From assembly GCA_958402795.1 (NCBI GenBank), contig CATXUX010000017.1:9396-73395 (forward strand): 64,000 nucleotides of DNA, given 5' to 3'. Below, piece after piece: positions 54,323 through 63,600 of this stretch. The translations under genes were made by a program, and so were the position numbers. Source of the DNA: an uncultured Lachnospiraceae bacterium (lineage in GTDB: Bacteria > Bacillota > Clostridia > Lachnospirales > Lachnospiraceae). Positions within the stretch are counted from its first letter, which is position 1. Every line of letters begins with the position of its first letter. The notes beneath the pieces were generated by a model. The model ran no database searches. It saw only the letters and a program-made list of their open reading frames with translations, and was not told the DNA's origin.

Positions 54323-55717
54323 ATGAGGAAAAAAAGTATTATTTATATTGTACTGATCTGGGTCATTTTGTTTCTTCCGTTTGGCGGGATGTGTTTCTGG
54401 GCAACGAATGAGACTACGGAAAACACAGAACTTGCAAAAATGCCGGATCTGTGGGAAGAGGAAGGTCCGAATGCCAATTATCTGACAGAGTTGGGAGAAT
54501 ATTTTGAAGATCATTATGCATTTCGGAATTGTCTCGTTACGGTGAACGCAGAGATCCGCGGGAATTTGTTCGGTAAAAGTCCGACAGACCAGGTTGTTAC
54601 AGGAACAGATGGGTGGCTGTATTATGGCGGAACAATAGCGGATTACCAGGGAAGGAACCTGTATACGGAACGAGAATTGTTCGCGATGATCCACAATTTA
54701 TCATTGATCCGGGATTATGCGGAAGCAAACGGAAGCAAATTCCTGCTTACGATCGCACCGAATAAAAATAGTTTGTATGATGAAAACATGCCATATTATT
54801 ATCAACCGGGATCTGTAAGAAATATTGCGATGCTGACGGAGCGAATGGAGGAGAACAATATTCCATATGTAGATCTGTATCCGTTATTTGAGGAAACAGA
54901 TGAAGTATTATATTACGAACGGGACTCCCACTGGAATGACAAGGGTGCTGTTCTGGCATACAATGCATTGCTGGATGCTATGGGAAAAGAGCATGAGACC
55001 TATTTGAACATCCCATATACAGTAGAAAAAAATCATATGGGAGATATTGATGAAATGCTTTATCCTCTTACAGCGGAAAAGGAGGAGAATTATATTTATG
55101 ACAAAGAGTGGAAATTTTCCTATCAGAATGATGTGACAGATAATATGGATGACTGGATTGAGACAGTACAGCCGGAAAAGGAAGGATGTCTGCTTATGTT
55201 CAGAGATTCTTTTGGAGAAAGTCTGCTGCCATATATGGCAGAGGAATTTTCCGAAGCATATTTCTCACGGTTAACACCTTATAATCTGACACAGATCGAA
55301 CAGATGCACCCGGATTATTTGGTCATTGAACGAGTAGAACGTGAACTTTCGGACTTTATTGAAAAGGCGCCGGTTATGGAACCGCTTCAGGTGGAAAAAG
55401 AAATCTGCGCCCCGGCTGCAGATACAGAATCTACGGTGGAGGTCAGTAAAGAAGGATCTTATCTTATGATACAAGGTACGATCGATCCGGATTATCTTGA
55501 AGATGATACGGAAATATATGTATCCATTCGAGACAGCCAATTATCGGAAACAAAAATATATCCGGTGTTTTATATTTTGTCAGGGGATGAGGCTGACGGG
55601 TATCAGATATATCTGAAAGGGATGTCCGTACCGACCGGGAATCTTCATATTAATGTGAGCGTTCAAAATGATGGAAAGGAGATGATCGTGGCGCAGAAAG
55701 ATATTGTCTGGGAGTGA
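54323..55717 (+). CDS. DHHW-family (AlgJ/AlgX-like) SGNH-fold protein
   Basis: Membrane-anchored extracytoplasmic protein, 464 residues, partner of the MBOAT enzyme. One N-terminal transmembrane helix (about 5-28), then the DHHW domain: FEDHYAFRN near 65, GTDGWLYYGG, the catalytic-type ERDSHWNDKGA near 195 and MFRDSFGESLLPYM near 290. A C-terminal beta-rich region (about 365-464) follows. It is predicted to transfer acetyl groups to the wall polysaccharide. TAGGAGGAACAG gives a strong ribosome site. Confidence 0.92.
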   Translation: MRKKSIIYIVLIWVILFLPFGGMCFWATNETTENTELAKMPDLWEEEGPNANYLTELGEYFEDHYAFRNCLVTVNAEIRGNLFGKSPTDQVVTGTDGWLYYGGTIADYQGRNLYTERELFAMIHNLSLIRDYAEANGSKFLLTIAPNKNSLYDENMPYYYQPGSVRNIAMLTERMEENNIPYVDLYPLFEETDEVLYYERDSHWNDKGAVLAYNALLDAMGKEHETYLNIPYTVEKNHMGDIDEMLYPLTAEKEENYIYDKEWKFSYQNDVTDNMDDWIETVQPEKEGCLLMFRDSFGESLLPYMAEEFSEAYFSRLTPYNLTQIEQMHPDYLVIERVERELSDFIEKAPVMEPLQVEKEICAPAADTESTVEVSKEGSYLMIQGTIDPDYLEDDTEIYVSIRDSQLSETKIYPVFYILSGDEADGYQIYLKGMSVPTGNLHINVSVQNDGKEMIVAQKDIVWE

Positions 55718-55792
55718 CAAAGAGTGATTGTCTGTATTGATGAAACTGATTGAAACAGCACAGAAATGTGCAGAATGTAGGAGGAACTTATT

Positions 55793-56704
55793 TTGAAAAA
55801 GAAACTGATGATATTGTTGCTTGCCGGCTGTGTTGCGACTGCCGCATTGGGGTGCAGCAAGAACGAAGAAAAGGAAACAGAAACAAAGGAAACGGAAGAA
55901 CAGAAAATAGAATATCTTGTGATCGGAAACGAATCTGAAGATGCTTATGACGTGCTGATCACGAATAATACAGGAAAAGACATTCAGGAGATATCGGTAA
56001 AATCGAATTCCCAGAATGAATATCCTGCGAATATGATGAAATCTGGAGATGTATGGAAGGACAAAGAAACAGCGGAACTGTTCTATACACCGGAGAAATC
56101 ATCTGATGCGGGACAAACGGATGATGAAACAGATGCGGCTGATAAAGCAGAAGAAGGTACGGATGGAACAGCATCTGCAGAGAACAACTCCGGTCTTGCT
56201 GATGCGGTGATCAACGAAACCTATAGTGTGAAAATTATTTTTTCTGACACTACGGAAATGGAACTGAGTTCATTCGGGTTTGACGATATAGAGGAAGCAG
56301 AGCTGTGTCTGGAAGATGAAGTATGCTTTGTAACATATACGAGTAAAGATTCCGGCGATAAGGTATCTACGAAAGAGCAGGAACTCGGGGTGAAGGCGCA
56401 GCGGGATGCTCAGGCACAGGCAGAAGCAGATGCAAAAGCTGCAGCAGAAGCACAGGCTGCAGCAGAGGCACAGGCCGCGGCAGAGGCAGAGCAAAATGCG
56501 GCAGACAATTCCGGCTATTATGATAGCGGATCATATGATGATGGAAGCAATTATGAAGAATATAATTATGGAGAGAGCTATGATACCGGAGAGAACTATG
56601 ATGCCGGAGGCAGCTCCTATGACGGAGGATATGATAACGGCGGAACAGAGACTGCTCCGGAACAGAGCTCAGAAGGATGCCTTGGCGATGTAATTATTAA
56701 CTGA
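55793..56704 (+). CDS. Lipoprotein with Ala/Gln-rich helix and Tyr/Asp/Gly-rich tail
   Basis: Function unknown. 303 residues starting at TTG 55793 (GTAGGAGGAAC upstream). Type II signal peptide with lipobox AALGC and lipidation at C21, a Glu/Lys/Thr linker, a compact beta-type domain (about 40-195: EYLVIGNESEDAYDVLITNNTG, SVKIIFSDTTEMELS), an Ala-rich helical stretch (about 205-235), then a Y-D-S-G repeat tail and a C-terminal ECxGD-like end. The tail resembles that of the LCP protein at 44353. It follows the acylation pair and may be part of that operon. Confidence 0.8.
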   Translation: MKKKLMILLLAGCVATAALGCSKNEEKETETKETEEQKIEYLVIGNESEDAYDVLITNNTGKDIQEISVKSNSQNEYPANMMKSGDVWKDKETAELFYTPEKSSDAGQTDDETDAADKAEEGTDGTASAENNSGLADAVINETYSVKIIFSDTTEMELSSFGFDDIEEAELCLEDEVCFVTYTSKDSGDKVSTKEQELGVKAQRDAQAQAEADAKAAAEAQAAAEAQAAAEAEQNAADNSGYYDSGSYDDGSNYEEYNYGESYDTGENYDAGGSSYDGGYDNGGTETAPEQSSEGCLGDVIIN

Positions 56705-56714
56705 CCGAAATGAA

Positions 56715-56773
56715 AAAAGTATCCTGTGAAATCCGAATCGTTTACAGTGTTTGGATCATTACAGGATACTTTT
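56715..56773. terminator. Bidirectional terminator between convergent genes
   Basis: AAAAGTATCCTGT (56715-56727) pairs perfectly with ACAGGATACTTTT (56761-56773); the 33-base loop holds a further small ATCC/GGAT pairing. A-run before and T-run after allow termination of both the lipoprotein (+) and the LTA-synthase-like gene (-). Confidence 0.82.
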
Positions 56774-56817
56774 CTTATATTCTTGTCTTTGTATGGCAGG
56801 AAATCTATCTGCAAAGT

Positions 56818-58662
56818 TTATTCAACGTAAGCGGTTGTTTCTCCGATAAGATGCGATTCCCCGTTATCGTCTGTGATATATACGTTAATAAAATAGGTGC
56901 CTTGTTTGTAGTCAAAATTAGGAACATCTATGACGCCGAAGCAGGTACCATCTTCCTGTAAGTTAAGGGGAACCCACTGCAGATCGCTTTGATCCTCATT
57001 GGTCCAGACTGCCGCACTCATAGACTGTATGTCAGACTGCTCTATATTTTGAAAATCAGATGCAATCAAGGGAATTTCACCTGTATTGTAGTCGTATGCA
57101 CCGGCGGTGACTGCCGCAGATGGGAGTCGTCCTTCCCGTGCGACCAGAGCATCTGTGTCCTGGATGTCTGATAATTCTTCCATTAATTTTGATTTTTTAT
57201 TCATCTGTAATGCCACAGTATCAACACCGTAAAGCTCTGTTAATGTCGGTGTTGTGGAGAACAAATTCGTTCCAAGTCCGAGACGGTCACCGGAAATTGT
57301 AACACCAAGGCTTGCCAGCGTAGTCGGAAATGCATCGAATGTTGTATAATCCCGTCGTGAAGATGACTGCGCGTCTACAGCCGAATTAATGTAGGCCGTA
57401 TATACTTTGCGGGTATAGTCCTCGTCGATTTCGGAACAAAAATCACTGTCCATTGTCGGATGATCTCCGGAAATCACAATGGTTGTGTTCTCATAAAAAC
57501 TTTGCTGCTGAATCCAGTTCACAAATTCGGCCACCTGACTGCTGGAACATGCGATTACGTTAGCGTATTGATTATCACCGTATGTGTCTGGACAAGCCTC
57601 GCATACATAACCATCTTCAAAATGAGTATCTACGGTCAGCAGGGTGAAGTTAAAAGGCTCTTCCTGCCCGGCGAGTTCCAGCAGCGAATCTTTTGCAAAA
57701 TCAAACAGCTTCTCATCTTCGTATCCCCACCATACATAATAATCCTCAGGGATCAGACCGTTGTCAGCGGCATAGTAATAATCCTGAATATCATAATTGC
57801 CATGCTCTGTAAAGTAAAGTTTACGCCCGGCAAATGCGGCGTCAGATCCGATCATAAGCCGTTGATTGTATCCTTCCTGCGCTAGAATGTCTCCAAGAGT
57901 AACGGTACTTCCAAAAAAAGATTCCTGGGTGTCCATATCAAGACCGTGGATGGAAATATTAAGCGGAAGTCCGGAAGTCTGAGCGAACATTCCGCCGATC
58001 GTCCAGGTAGTACCGGGGAGGGAACTGCCGCCGTTTAGCAGGCCGGAATCATCTCCGCTGCCTGAGAAATCCTCGTTTTCCTGTGCCAGCGCTGTTAATT
58101 CCGGAATATAATTGTCCTCAAATGCACCGCCGTTATCTGTATCTGCATAAGTAGACTCCATAGATTCCAGAAAAATATAGATCAGATTCCGTTTCTGCTC
58201 CGGGAAAGTAATCTCAATGTCCCTCGGATCAGCATAATTATCATCAATAAATGTGGAGTATTCGCCCTGATCTTCCATATAAGTGCCGACATCAAGATGA
58301 TCCCATGTATATTTGACGGATAAAGCGGATGCAAGGAGCGGAACGACAATGCCCAGTGCCATAACAGAATAATAGATTTTATTCTGGCGGCGGAATCCGA
58401 CAAACAGCAGAATCATTGTAATAAAAATAATGATGGCAGGAACTGCGCTTGTATTAGCCCATTCTATGATCATATCACTGTTAGTACCTTCCAGCGGAGC
58501 GGTTATCGTGTATACCAGTTCATCCATGGACAGATGCGGCCAGGTATCAAACATCCACTTGATGCTGAGACAGAGAAGTGTTCCGAGCGCACTCAATAAA
58601 ACGGCAAGGACAGTTCCTATGCCGCGTAAAATTTTTGACAGTATGTGACAGCTTTTTTTCAT
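56818..58662 (-). CDS. LTA synthase / MdoB-like phosphoglycerol transferase
   Basis: Membrane enzyme of the sulfatase fold that transfers glycerol-phosphate from phosphatidylglycerol to an acceptor outside the cell. 614 residues: three N-terminal helices (about 12-34, 72-90 and 97-117), then the catalytic domain with IYIFLESMES (metal ligand E166), the nucleophile Thr region TTWTIGGMFAQTSG (T221 expected) and ISGDHPTMD. It has the WTIGGM form of MdoB/GacH-type enzymes rather than the LtaS GKTSDS form. This favours modification of a rhamnan or other polysaccharide, as GacH does, over lipoteichoic acid chain building. A C-terminal beta-rich region (about 500-614) follows. Confidence 0.92.
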   Translation of the reverse strand: MKKSCHILSKILRGIGTVLAVLLSALGTLLCLSIKWMFDTWPHLSMDELVYTITAPLEGTNSDMIIEWANTSAVPAIIIFITMILLFVGFRRQNKIYYSVMALGIVVPLLASALSVKYTWDHLDVGTYMEDQGEYSTFIDDNYADPRDIEITFPEQKRNLIYIFLESMESTYADTDNGGAFEDNYIPELTALAQENEDFSGSGDDSGLLNGGSSLPGTTWTIGGMFAQTSGLPLNISIHGLDMDTQESFFGSTVTLGDILAQEGYNQRLMIGSDAAFAGRKLYFTEHGNYDIQDYYYAADNGLIPEDYYVWWGYEDEKLFDFAKDSLLELAGQEEPFNFTLLTVDTHFEDGYVCEACPDTYGDNQYANVIACSSSQVAEFVNWIQQQSFYENTTIVISGDHPTMDSDFCSEIDEDYTRKVYTAYINSAVDAQSSSRRDYTTFDAFPTTLASLGVTISGDRLGLGTNLFSTTPTLTELYGVDTVALQMNKKSKLMEELSDIQDTDALVAREGRLPSAAVTAGAYDYNTGEIPLIASDFQNIEQSDIQSMSAAVWTNEDQSDLQWVPLNLQEDGTCFGVIDVPNFDYKQGTYFINVYITDDNGESHLIGETTAYVE

Positions 58663-58688
58663 GAAATATCACCGTATCCTTTTATTCT

Positions 58689-58704
58689 TTTGCATATATG
58701 CAAA
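58689..58704. promoter_or_regulatory. 16-bp perfect palindrome, possible operator
   Basis: TTTGCATATATGCAAA is its own complement and lies at the predicted transcription start of the minus-strand LTA-synthase-like gene, just downstream of its -10. The position suits a repressor site. The binding protein is unknown. Confidence 0.45.
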
Positions 58705-58706
58705 GT

Positions 58707-58735
58707 ATTATAATCCTTAATTTGAAAGATTTCAA
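58707..58735 (-). promoter_or_regulatory. Promoter of the LTA-synthase-like gene
   Basis: Read on the minus strand: TTGAAA (58735-58730), 17-base spacer, TATAAT (58712-58707). The leader is about 38 bases and overlaps the 16-bp palindrome. Confidence 0.65.
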
Positions 58736-58793
58736 TATGTTAAATGCAGGTAAAATATAAAATCTTAAGAAAAAAATAAGAAAATATAATTTG

Positions 58794-58822
58794 TTGAAAT
58801 TTAACAGATAATAGAGTAGAAT
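58794..58822 (+). promoter_or_regulatory. Promoter of the secreted protein at 58923
   Basis: TTGAAA (58794-58799), 17-base spacer, TAGAAT (58817-58822). The leader of about 95 bases shows no strong hairpin. The gap 58663-58922 is AT-rich and holds the two divergent promoters. Confidence 0.6.
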
Positions 58823-58922
58823 GAAATGCGTGTGTATGATACATGGGGAGTCATTTGGCACCGAGGGGAAAAGTTGCTTTTGACTCAATATTTTTAAGAA
58901 TGACAGCAGGGAAACATAAAGA

Positions 58923-60140
58923 ATGAAAAGGGGTTATACAATTTCGGCATTTTTGATCGGCATTTGTGCTATACTTGTCCTGAATCCGCTGAAAGTTCAG
59001 GCGGAAATAGCGTCGGAGAATGCCTTTGAGGGAGCTATTTGGGAGAAAATAATCGAAACAGATATCGGGTCTTCATCGGGAACTGTCCAGTCAATCTGTG
59101 CAACGGAAAACTATATTATCTGCATGGAAAATGCTGCAGAGGATGCGTCAACGCCGGATGTAATTAAGGCATATTATCGAAATGATACAGATGAAGATGG
59201 AAATCCTGTAGAACAGTACTCTCTTGCGAAGCAGGTATCGGATACTTGTTATGAGCACTGCAACGGGATGGCATATAATCCGAATACGGGGGAAATTGCA
59301 GTCGCCTTGTATACGAATTATATTGGTGAGAACCGAGGATGTATCTATTTGATGGATGCAGAAACATTGGCATATAAAAGTAAGGTGAAGATATCAGACG
59401 ACTATAATATTCTGGGAATCGATTATGATGAGGAAAATGACCGGTATGTGATCCAGACGGACGCAGAAGGAGGGTACAGTTTTAAGATTCTGGACAGCCA
59501 GTTTCAGATTGTGGAAGATTTGGGTAATTATGACGGAACGGCAAAAGGAAGCAATTTTCAGGATCTGTGCGTGAGTGGAGATTATATCATAAACTGTCCG
59601 CTGACAATAGACTTGGGAATCGGCGATTATATTAACATGTATTCGATTTCGGAAAAGAGACTGGTGTCTGACGCACAGATGAATTTTAATTTTGAAAATG
59701 TTGCTGTAGATGAGCCGGAGGGAATCTGTGAATTGGAACCCGGGGTATTTGTCGTGGCAGTTACAGTAGTATACAGTGACGGACGAAGAACAGGCTGTGT
59801 CTACAAGACGATGGTCCCGTATGATTTTTCTGCGGATGAACTTTCAACCCAAAAGGCTCCGGAAGAACAGGCAGTGGAAGAACAAACTGCAGAGAACCCG
59901 AATGCCGGAACTCAGGAGAAGGCAGTAGAAGATATAGACACGGAAGAAAAGAAAACACAAGAGAATGTGCAAACAAATGGAAATAAGGTGTTTATTGTGG
60001 TGGTATTGTTTGCATTTGGCGGTGTGTCTTTGATACTCTATATGCGTGTCCTGCAGGTTCGTCGAGAAAGAAAACGACGATTAGAGCGTGCAAGAAGGGA
60101 ACGCCAGAGAATACGTCGTGAGACAGAAGAAATCACATGA
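58923..60140 (+). CDS. Secreted, C-terminally membrane-anchored protein, possible beta-propeller
   Basis: Not assigned to a known family. 405 residues: signal peptide (1-27), an extracellular domain (about 35-300) with repeating strand patterns (GTVQSICATENYIICM, CNGMAYNPNTGEIAVAL, NILGIDYDEENDRYVIQT, DLCVSGDYIINCPL) suggestive of a beta-propeller. A Glu/Gln/Thr-rich linker (about 305-355), one transmembrane helix (about 357-377) and a short, very basic cytoplasmic tail (RRERKRRLERARRERQRIRR) follow. Type I topology, so it could be a wall sensor with a basic inner tail. It is divergent from the LTA-synthase-like gene. Confidence 0.78.
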   Translation: MKRGYTISAFLIGICAILVLNPLKVQAEIASENAFEGAIWEKIIETDIGSSSGTVQSICATENYIICMENAAEDASTPDVIKAYYRNDTDEDGNPVEQYSLAKQVSDTCYEHCNGMAYNPNTGEIAVALYTNYIGENRGCIYLMDAETLAYKSKVKISDDYNILGIDYDEENDRYVIQTDAEGGYSFKILDSQFQIVEDLGNYDGTAKGSNFQDLCVSGDYIINCPLTIDLGIGDYINMYSISEKRLVSDAQMNFNFENVAVDEPEGICELEPGVFVVAVTVVYSDGRRTGCVYKTMVPYDFSADELSTQKAPEEQAVEEQTAENPNAGTQEKAVEDIDTEEKKTQENVQTNGNKVFIVVVLFAFGGVSLILYMRVLQVRRERKRRLERARRERQRIRRETEEIT

Positions 60141-60151
60141 GATGTAAGAAT

Positions 60152-60203
60152 ACAGGGAAGGAATCCGAAAACAGAAGTTCGAATAAACGGATTCCCGCCC
60201 TGT
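60152..60203. other. Long inverted repeat between 58923 gene and cotJC remnant
   Basis: ACAGGG/CCCTGT and GGAATCCG/CGGATTCC arms separated by a 2x2 internal mismatch, about a 20-base loop. No T-run on either side. It lies between two convergent genes and may have been their shared terminator. Confidence 0.5.
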
Positions 60204-60262
60204 GCGTTATTGAAACTGTTCGGGTGGTTCAGATCAGATGGAAAGCACGTAAGCTGTTTTTA

Positions 60263-60478
60263 TCATTTCTGCCGGACATCAAATTCCGGATTGATCGCGT
60301 AAAAATTCTTGCTGTCCAGATGTTCCTGCACGATTCGAAGACTTTCACCGAATCTCTGGTAGTGCACGATTTCCCGCTGCCGCAGAAAACGGATCGGATC
60401 GCACACTTCAGGATCATCTACAAGGCGCAGAATGTTGTCATAAGTTGTGCGCGCTTTCTGTTCTGGTGCGACCTCGTA
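60263..60478 (-). pseudogene. cotJC: 3' remnant of a cotJC-like manganese catalase (spore coat) gene
   Basis: About 71 codons on the minus strand ending at the stop 60265-60263. The peptide has the C-terminal signature of CotJC: APEQKARTTYDNI, VDDPEVCDPIRFLRQREIVHYQRFGE (with the metal-ligand His in IVHYQRFGE) and DSKNFYAINPEF. Upstream of about 60478 the homology stops abruptly and the frame continues only as unrelated sequence, so the N-terminal two-thirds are missing at this place. The break coincides with the left end of the mobile element, so the element may be inserted in cotJC, with the other half beyond the window. Confidence 0.82.
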
Positions 60479-60622
60479 AGAACAACATAGCCGGAAAACC
60501 TTGAAAACACGCTGTTTTGTGTAGGACAAGCTTTTTCCTGCTACGGTTGCATAAGAGCAAAAACATAGAAAAATGAAGATGAAACAAACTATCCTGCATA
60601 GTTCCAATGGTTTCAACAACTA

Positions 60623-60652
60623 AGACGTTCAGAAATGAGCGTCTATTTTTTT
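60623..60652 (+). terminator. Terminator-like hairpin upstream of the VaFE adhesin gene
   Basis: AGACGTTC (60623-60630) pairs with GAGCGTCT (60637-60644) with one G-T pair and a 6-base loop, followed by ATTTTTTT. It ends 28 bases before the start codon at 60681, so it is either the end of an element leader transcript or an attenuator. Confidence 0.65.
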
Positions 60653-60680
60653 ACCCAAAATGAAAGGAGAATCAAAAAAT

Positions 60681-63600
60681 ATGAAAAAGTTTATAAGACG
60701 ATTGCTTACAGGTGTACTCACCCTTGCGACCGTATTTACTACCTTACCTGTTACACAGGTTCATGCTGCCGATTCCGTCTATACCCATTCTGACGGAAAA
60801 ACAGGTACGGTCATTAAGGAAACAGACAGTGGAGAACAAGAGTCTGTTTTTGAGGAAGGCTGGATGAAAGCAGACGGGGAAACTGCTTATTGTATTCAAT
60901 TAGGTGTGTCGTTCCAATCCGGCTATAAAACACGTAAGGACGCAACCGAGCGATTGAGCGAATCACAGATTACCGATATTGCATTGAACCTTGAATACGT
61001 CAAAAATTATACAAAAGGCAGATTTTCTGACGAACAGGCGTATTTATTACAGCAATGTACCGTATGGCGTAGATTGAGTGTTCATTTAGGTTGGGGATTT
61101 GGAAATACACACGTTGCCTATGATGAAATCTCTAAAAGCGTGCAGGACATAATCTACGAGAACGCAAAGGCTTTCGCTAAAGAAAATAAAGACCGCTACG
61201 ACTGCTACGGTTATATCTACACTGGTGAGGGGCAGGATTTAGGACAGTTCTATGCAAAGTTAGCTGTTGGGAATGGCAAGATTCAGAAATCTTCCAGTAA
61301 TGCCACAGTTACAGACGGGAACGACTGCTATTCTCTCTCTGGTGCGACTTATGGTGTCTATTCTGATAAAGGCTGCACGAAGTCTGTTGCCACACTTACG
61401 ACAAATGCCAGTGGAAATACTGACACTGTGGAATTAAGAGCCGCAGCATACTATGTGAAAGAAACGAAAGCTCCAAAAGGATTCCAGTTAGATAAGAACG
61501 TCTATACTATGACGGTCAAAGTTGGTGAAACTTCCACATTGAAAGTCAGCGATACACCAAAAGTCACAGACACTTTGGTTGAGCTTTTCAAGATTGATAT
61601 GGAAACTTCCAAAGCTACGCCACAGGGTAACGCTTCTTTGGAGGGTGCGGAGTTTGTCTGGAAGTATTATGATAGTTACTACACAAAAGACAATCTTCCA
61701 TCAGAACCGACACGCACATGGACGACAAAGACAATCGCTGAAAAAGACAGCAATAATGAAGTCCACTATATCACAAGATTAGCCGATTCCTACAAGGTAT
61801 CGGGTGACAACTTCTATACACAGAATGGTACTATCTGCTTGCCACTTGGCACTATCACCGTGGAAGAAAAGGCAGCACCAAACGGTTACTTATTGGAGGG
61901 TGCTTATATGCAGGCTAACAGAAGTTCAGAACAGATAAAAGGCGTGTATGTTGCACAAATTACAGAAGATGGCGAGCTTGCAGCGTTAAGCGGCAGCAAC
62001 CAGTATTCCGTATCAGACAAGGTTATCCGTGGCGGTGCCAAAATCCAGAAACGTGACCTTGAAACAAAAGATACAAAAGCACAAGGCGGTGCGACTTTGA
62101 AAGATACTGCCTTTGAAATCATTTCCTTAAATGATAATGCTGTCTTGGTAGATGGCAAGCTGTACAGCAAAAATGAAGTCGTCAAAACAATCCATACAGG
62201 TGTTGACGGTATCGCTACCACTGCCACTGATACATTACCATACGGAAAATACCGTATCGAAGAAAGCAACGCCCCAGAGGGATATTTGACGGACGGTGCA
62301 AAACCGATTGAATTTGACATTGTGAATGACGGTGAAATCGTAGATTTAACTGACGAAGCAAACTCTGTCTACAATCAGATTAAGCGTGGTGATTTGGAGG
62401 GCGTGAAAATCGGTGGCGGTACTCACAAGCGACTTGCGAATGTTCCCTTTAGGATCACAAGCAAGACGACTGGTGAGAGCCATATCATTGTGACAGATAA
62501 AAACGGTCAGTTTTCTACCGCTGCTGACTGGGTATCTCATAAGCAAAACACAAATGTTGGTAAAACCAGTGAGGACGGTATTTGGTTCGGTACTTCCACA
62601 CCAGACGACAGCAAAGGTGCTTTACTTTATGATACTTACACAATCGAAGAATTACGCTGTGATTCTAACAAAGGAATGACACTGATTCCTGCTTTTGATG
62701 TAGTAGTTTCAAGAAATAAGACAGTCATTGACTTAGGTACTTTGACAGATGATTACGAACCAGAAATCTCTATCCATACGACTGCCACAGATAAGGTGAC
62801 AGGTGAAAAATCAATCGTTGCCGGAAAGAACGTGACTATCGTTGATACGGTGACTTTGGACGGTTTGAAGAAAGGCACAAAATATCAGTTAAAAGGCTGG
62901 CAGATGGTGAAGTCTGAAAACGCACAGCTTTTGATTGACGGTGAACCTGTAGAAAGTGACTATACCTTTACTGCAAAAGATTCCAGCATGGAAGTCCAGA
63001 TTGCCTTTACATTCAATGCCAGTGAGCTTGCAGGAAAAGACCTAGTAACATTCGAGGAATTATACGATTTATCCAATTCAGACGAGCCTACAAAGGTAGC
63101 AGAACATAAAGACATTGAGGACGAGGGGCAAACGGTGACGATTACGGAACGTATCATCACTATGCACACAACCGCTACTGATAAGGCAACAGGTGAAAAG
63201 ACGATTGAATCAGACGACAAAGTAACTATCGTTGATACAGTCACTTTAGATGGTCTTGAAAAAGGCGTGAAATATACTCTTAAAGGTTGGGAAATGGTGA
63301 AGTCTGAAAATGCAGAACTTCTGATAAATGGTAAACGTGTGGAAAATGACCTTACCTTTACTGCCGAGGATTCTAAAATGGAAGTTCAGATTGAGTTTAC
63401 GTTCAATGTTTCTTCTCTTGGCGGCAAAGAGCTTGTTACTTTTGAAGAATTATATGACGTAACCAATCCAGACGAGCCTATCAAGGTGGCAGAACATAAG
63501 GACATCAAGGACGAGGGGCAGACTGTGACGGTCAAAGAAAAACCAGAATCCCCTACCACACCAGAAGAACCTAGCACACCAACAAAGACAAGTGATTCAC

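Noticed and set aside
60137..60490. 117-codon plus-strand frame after the gene at 58923
   Set aside because: It is the complement of the cotJC remnant; the minus-strand reading has clear catalase homology, the plus-strand reading none.
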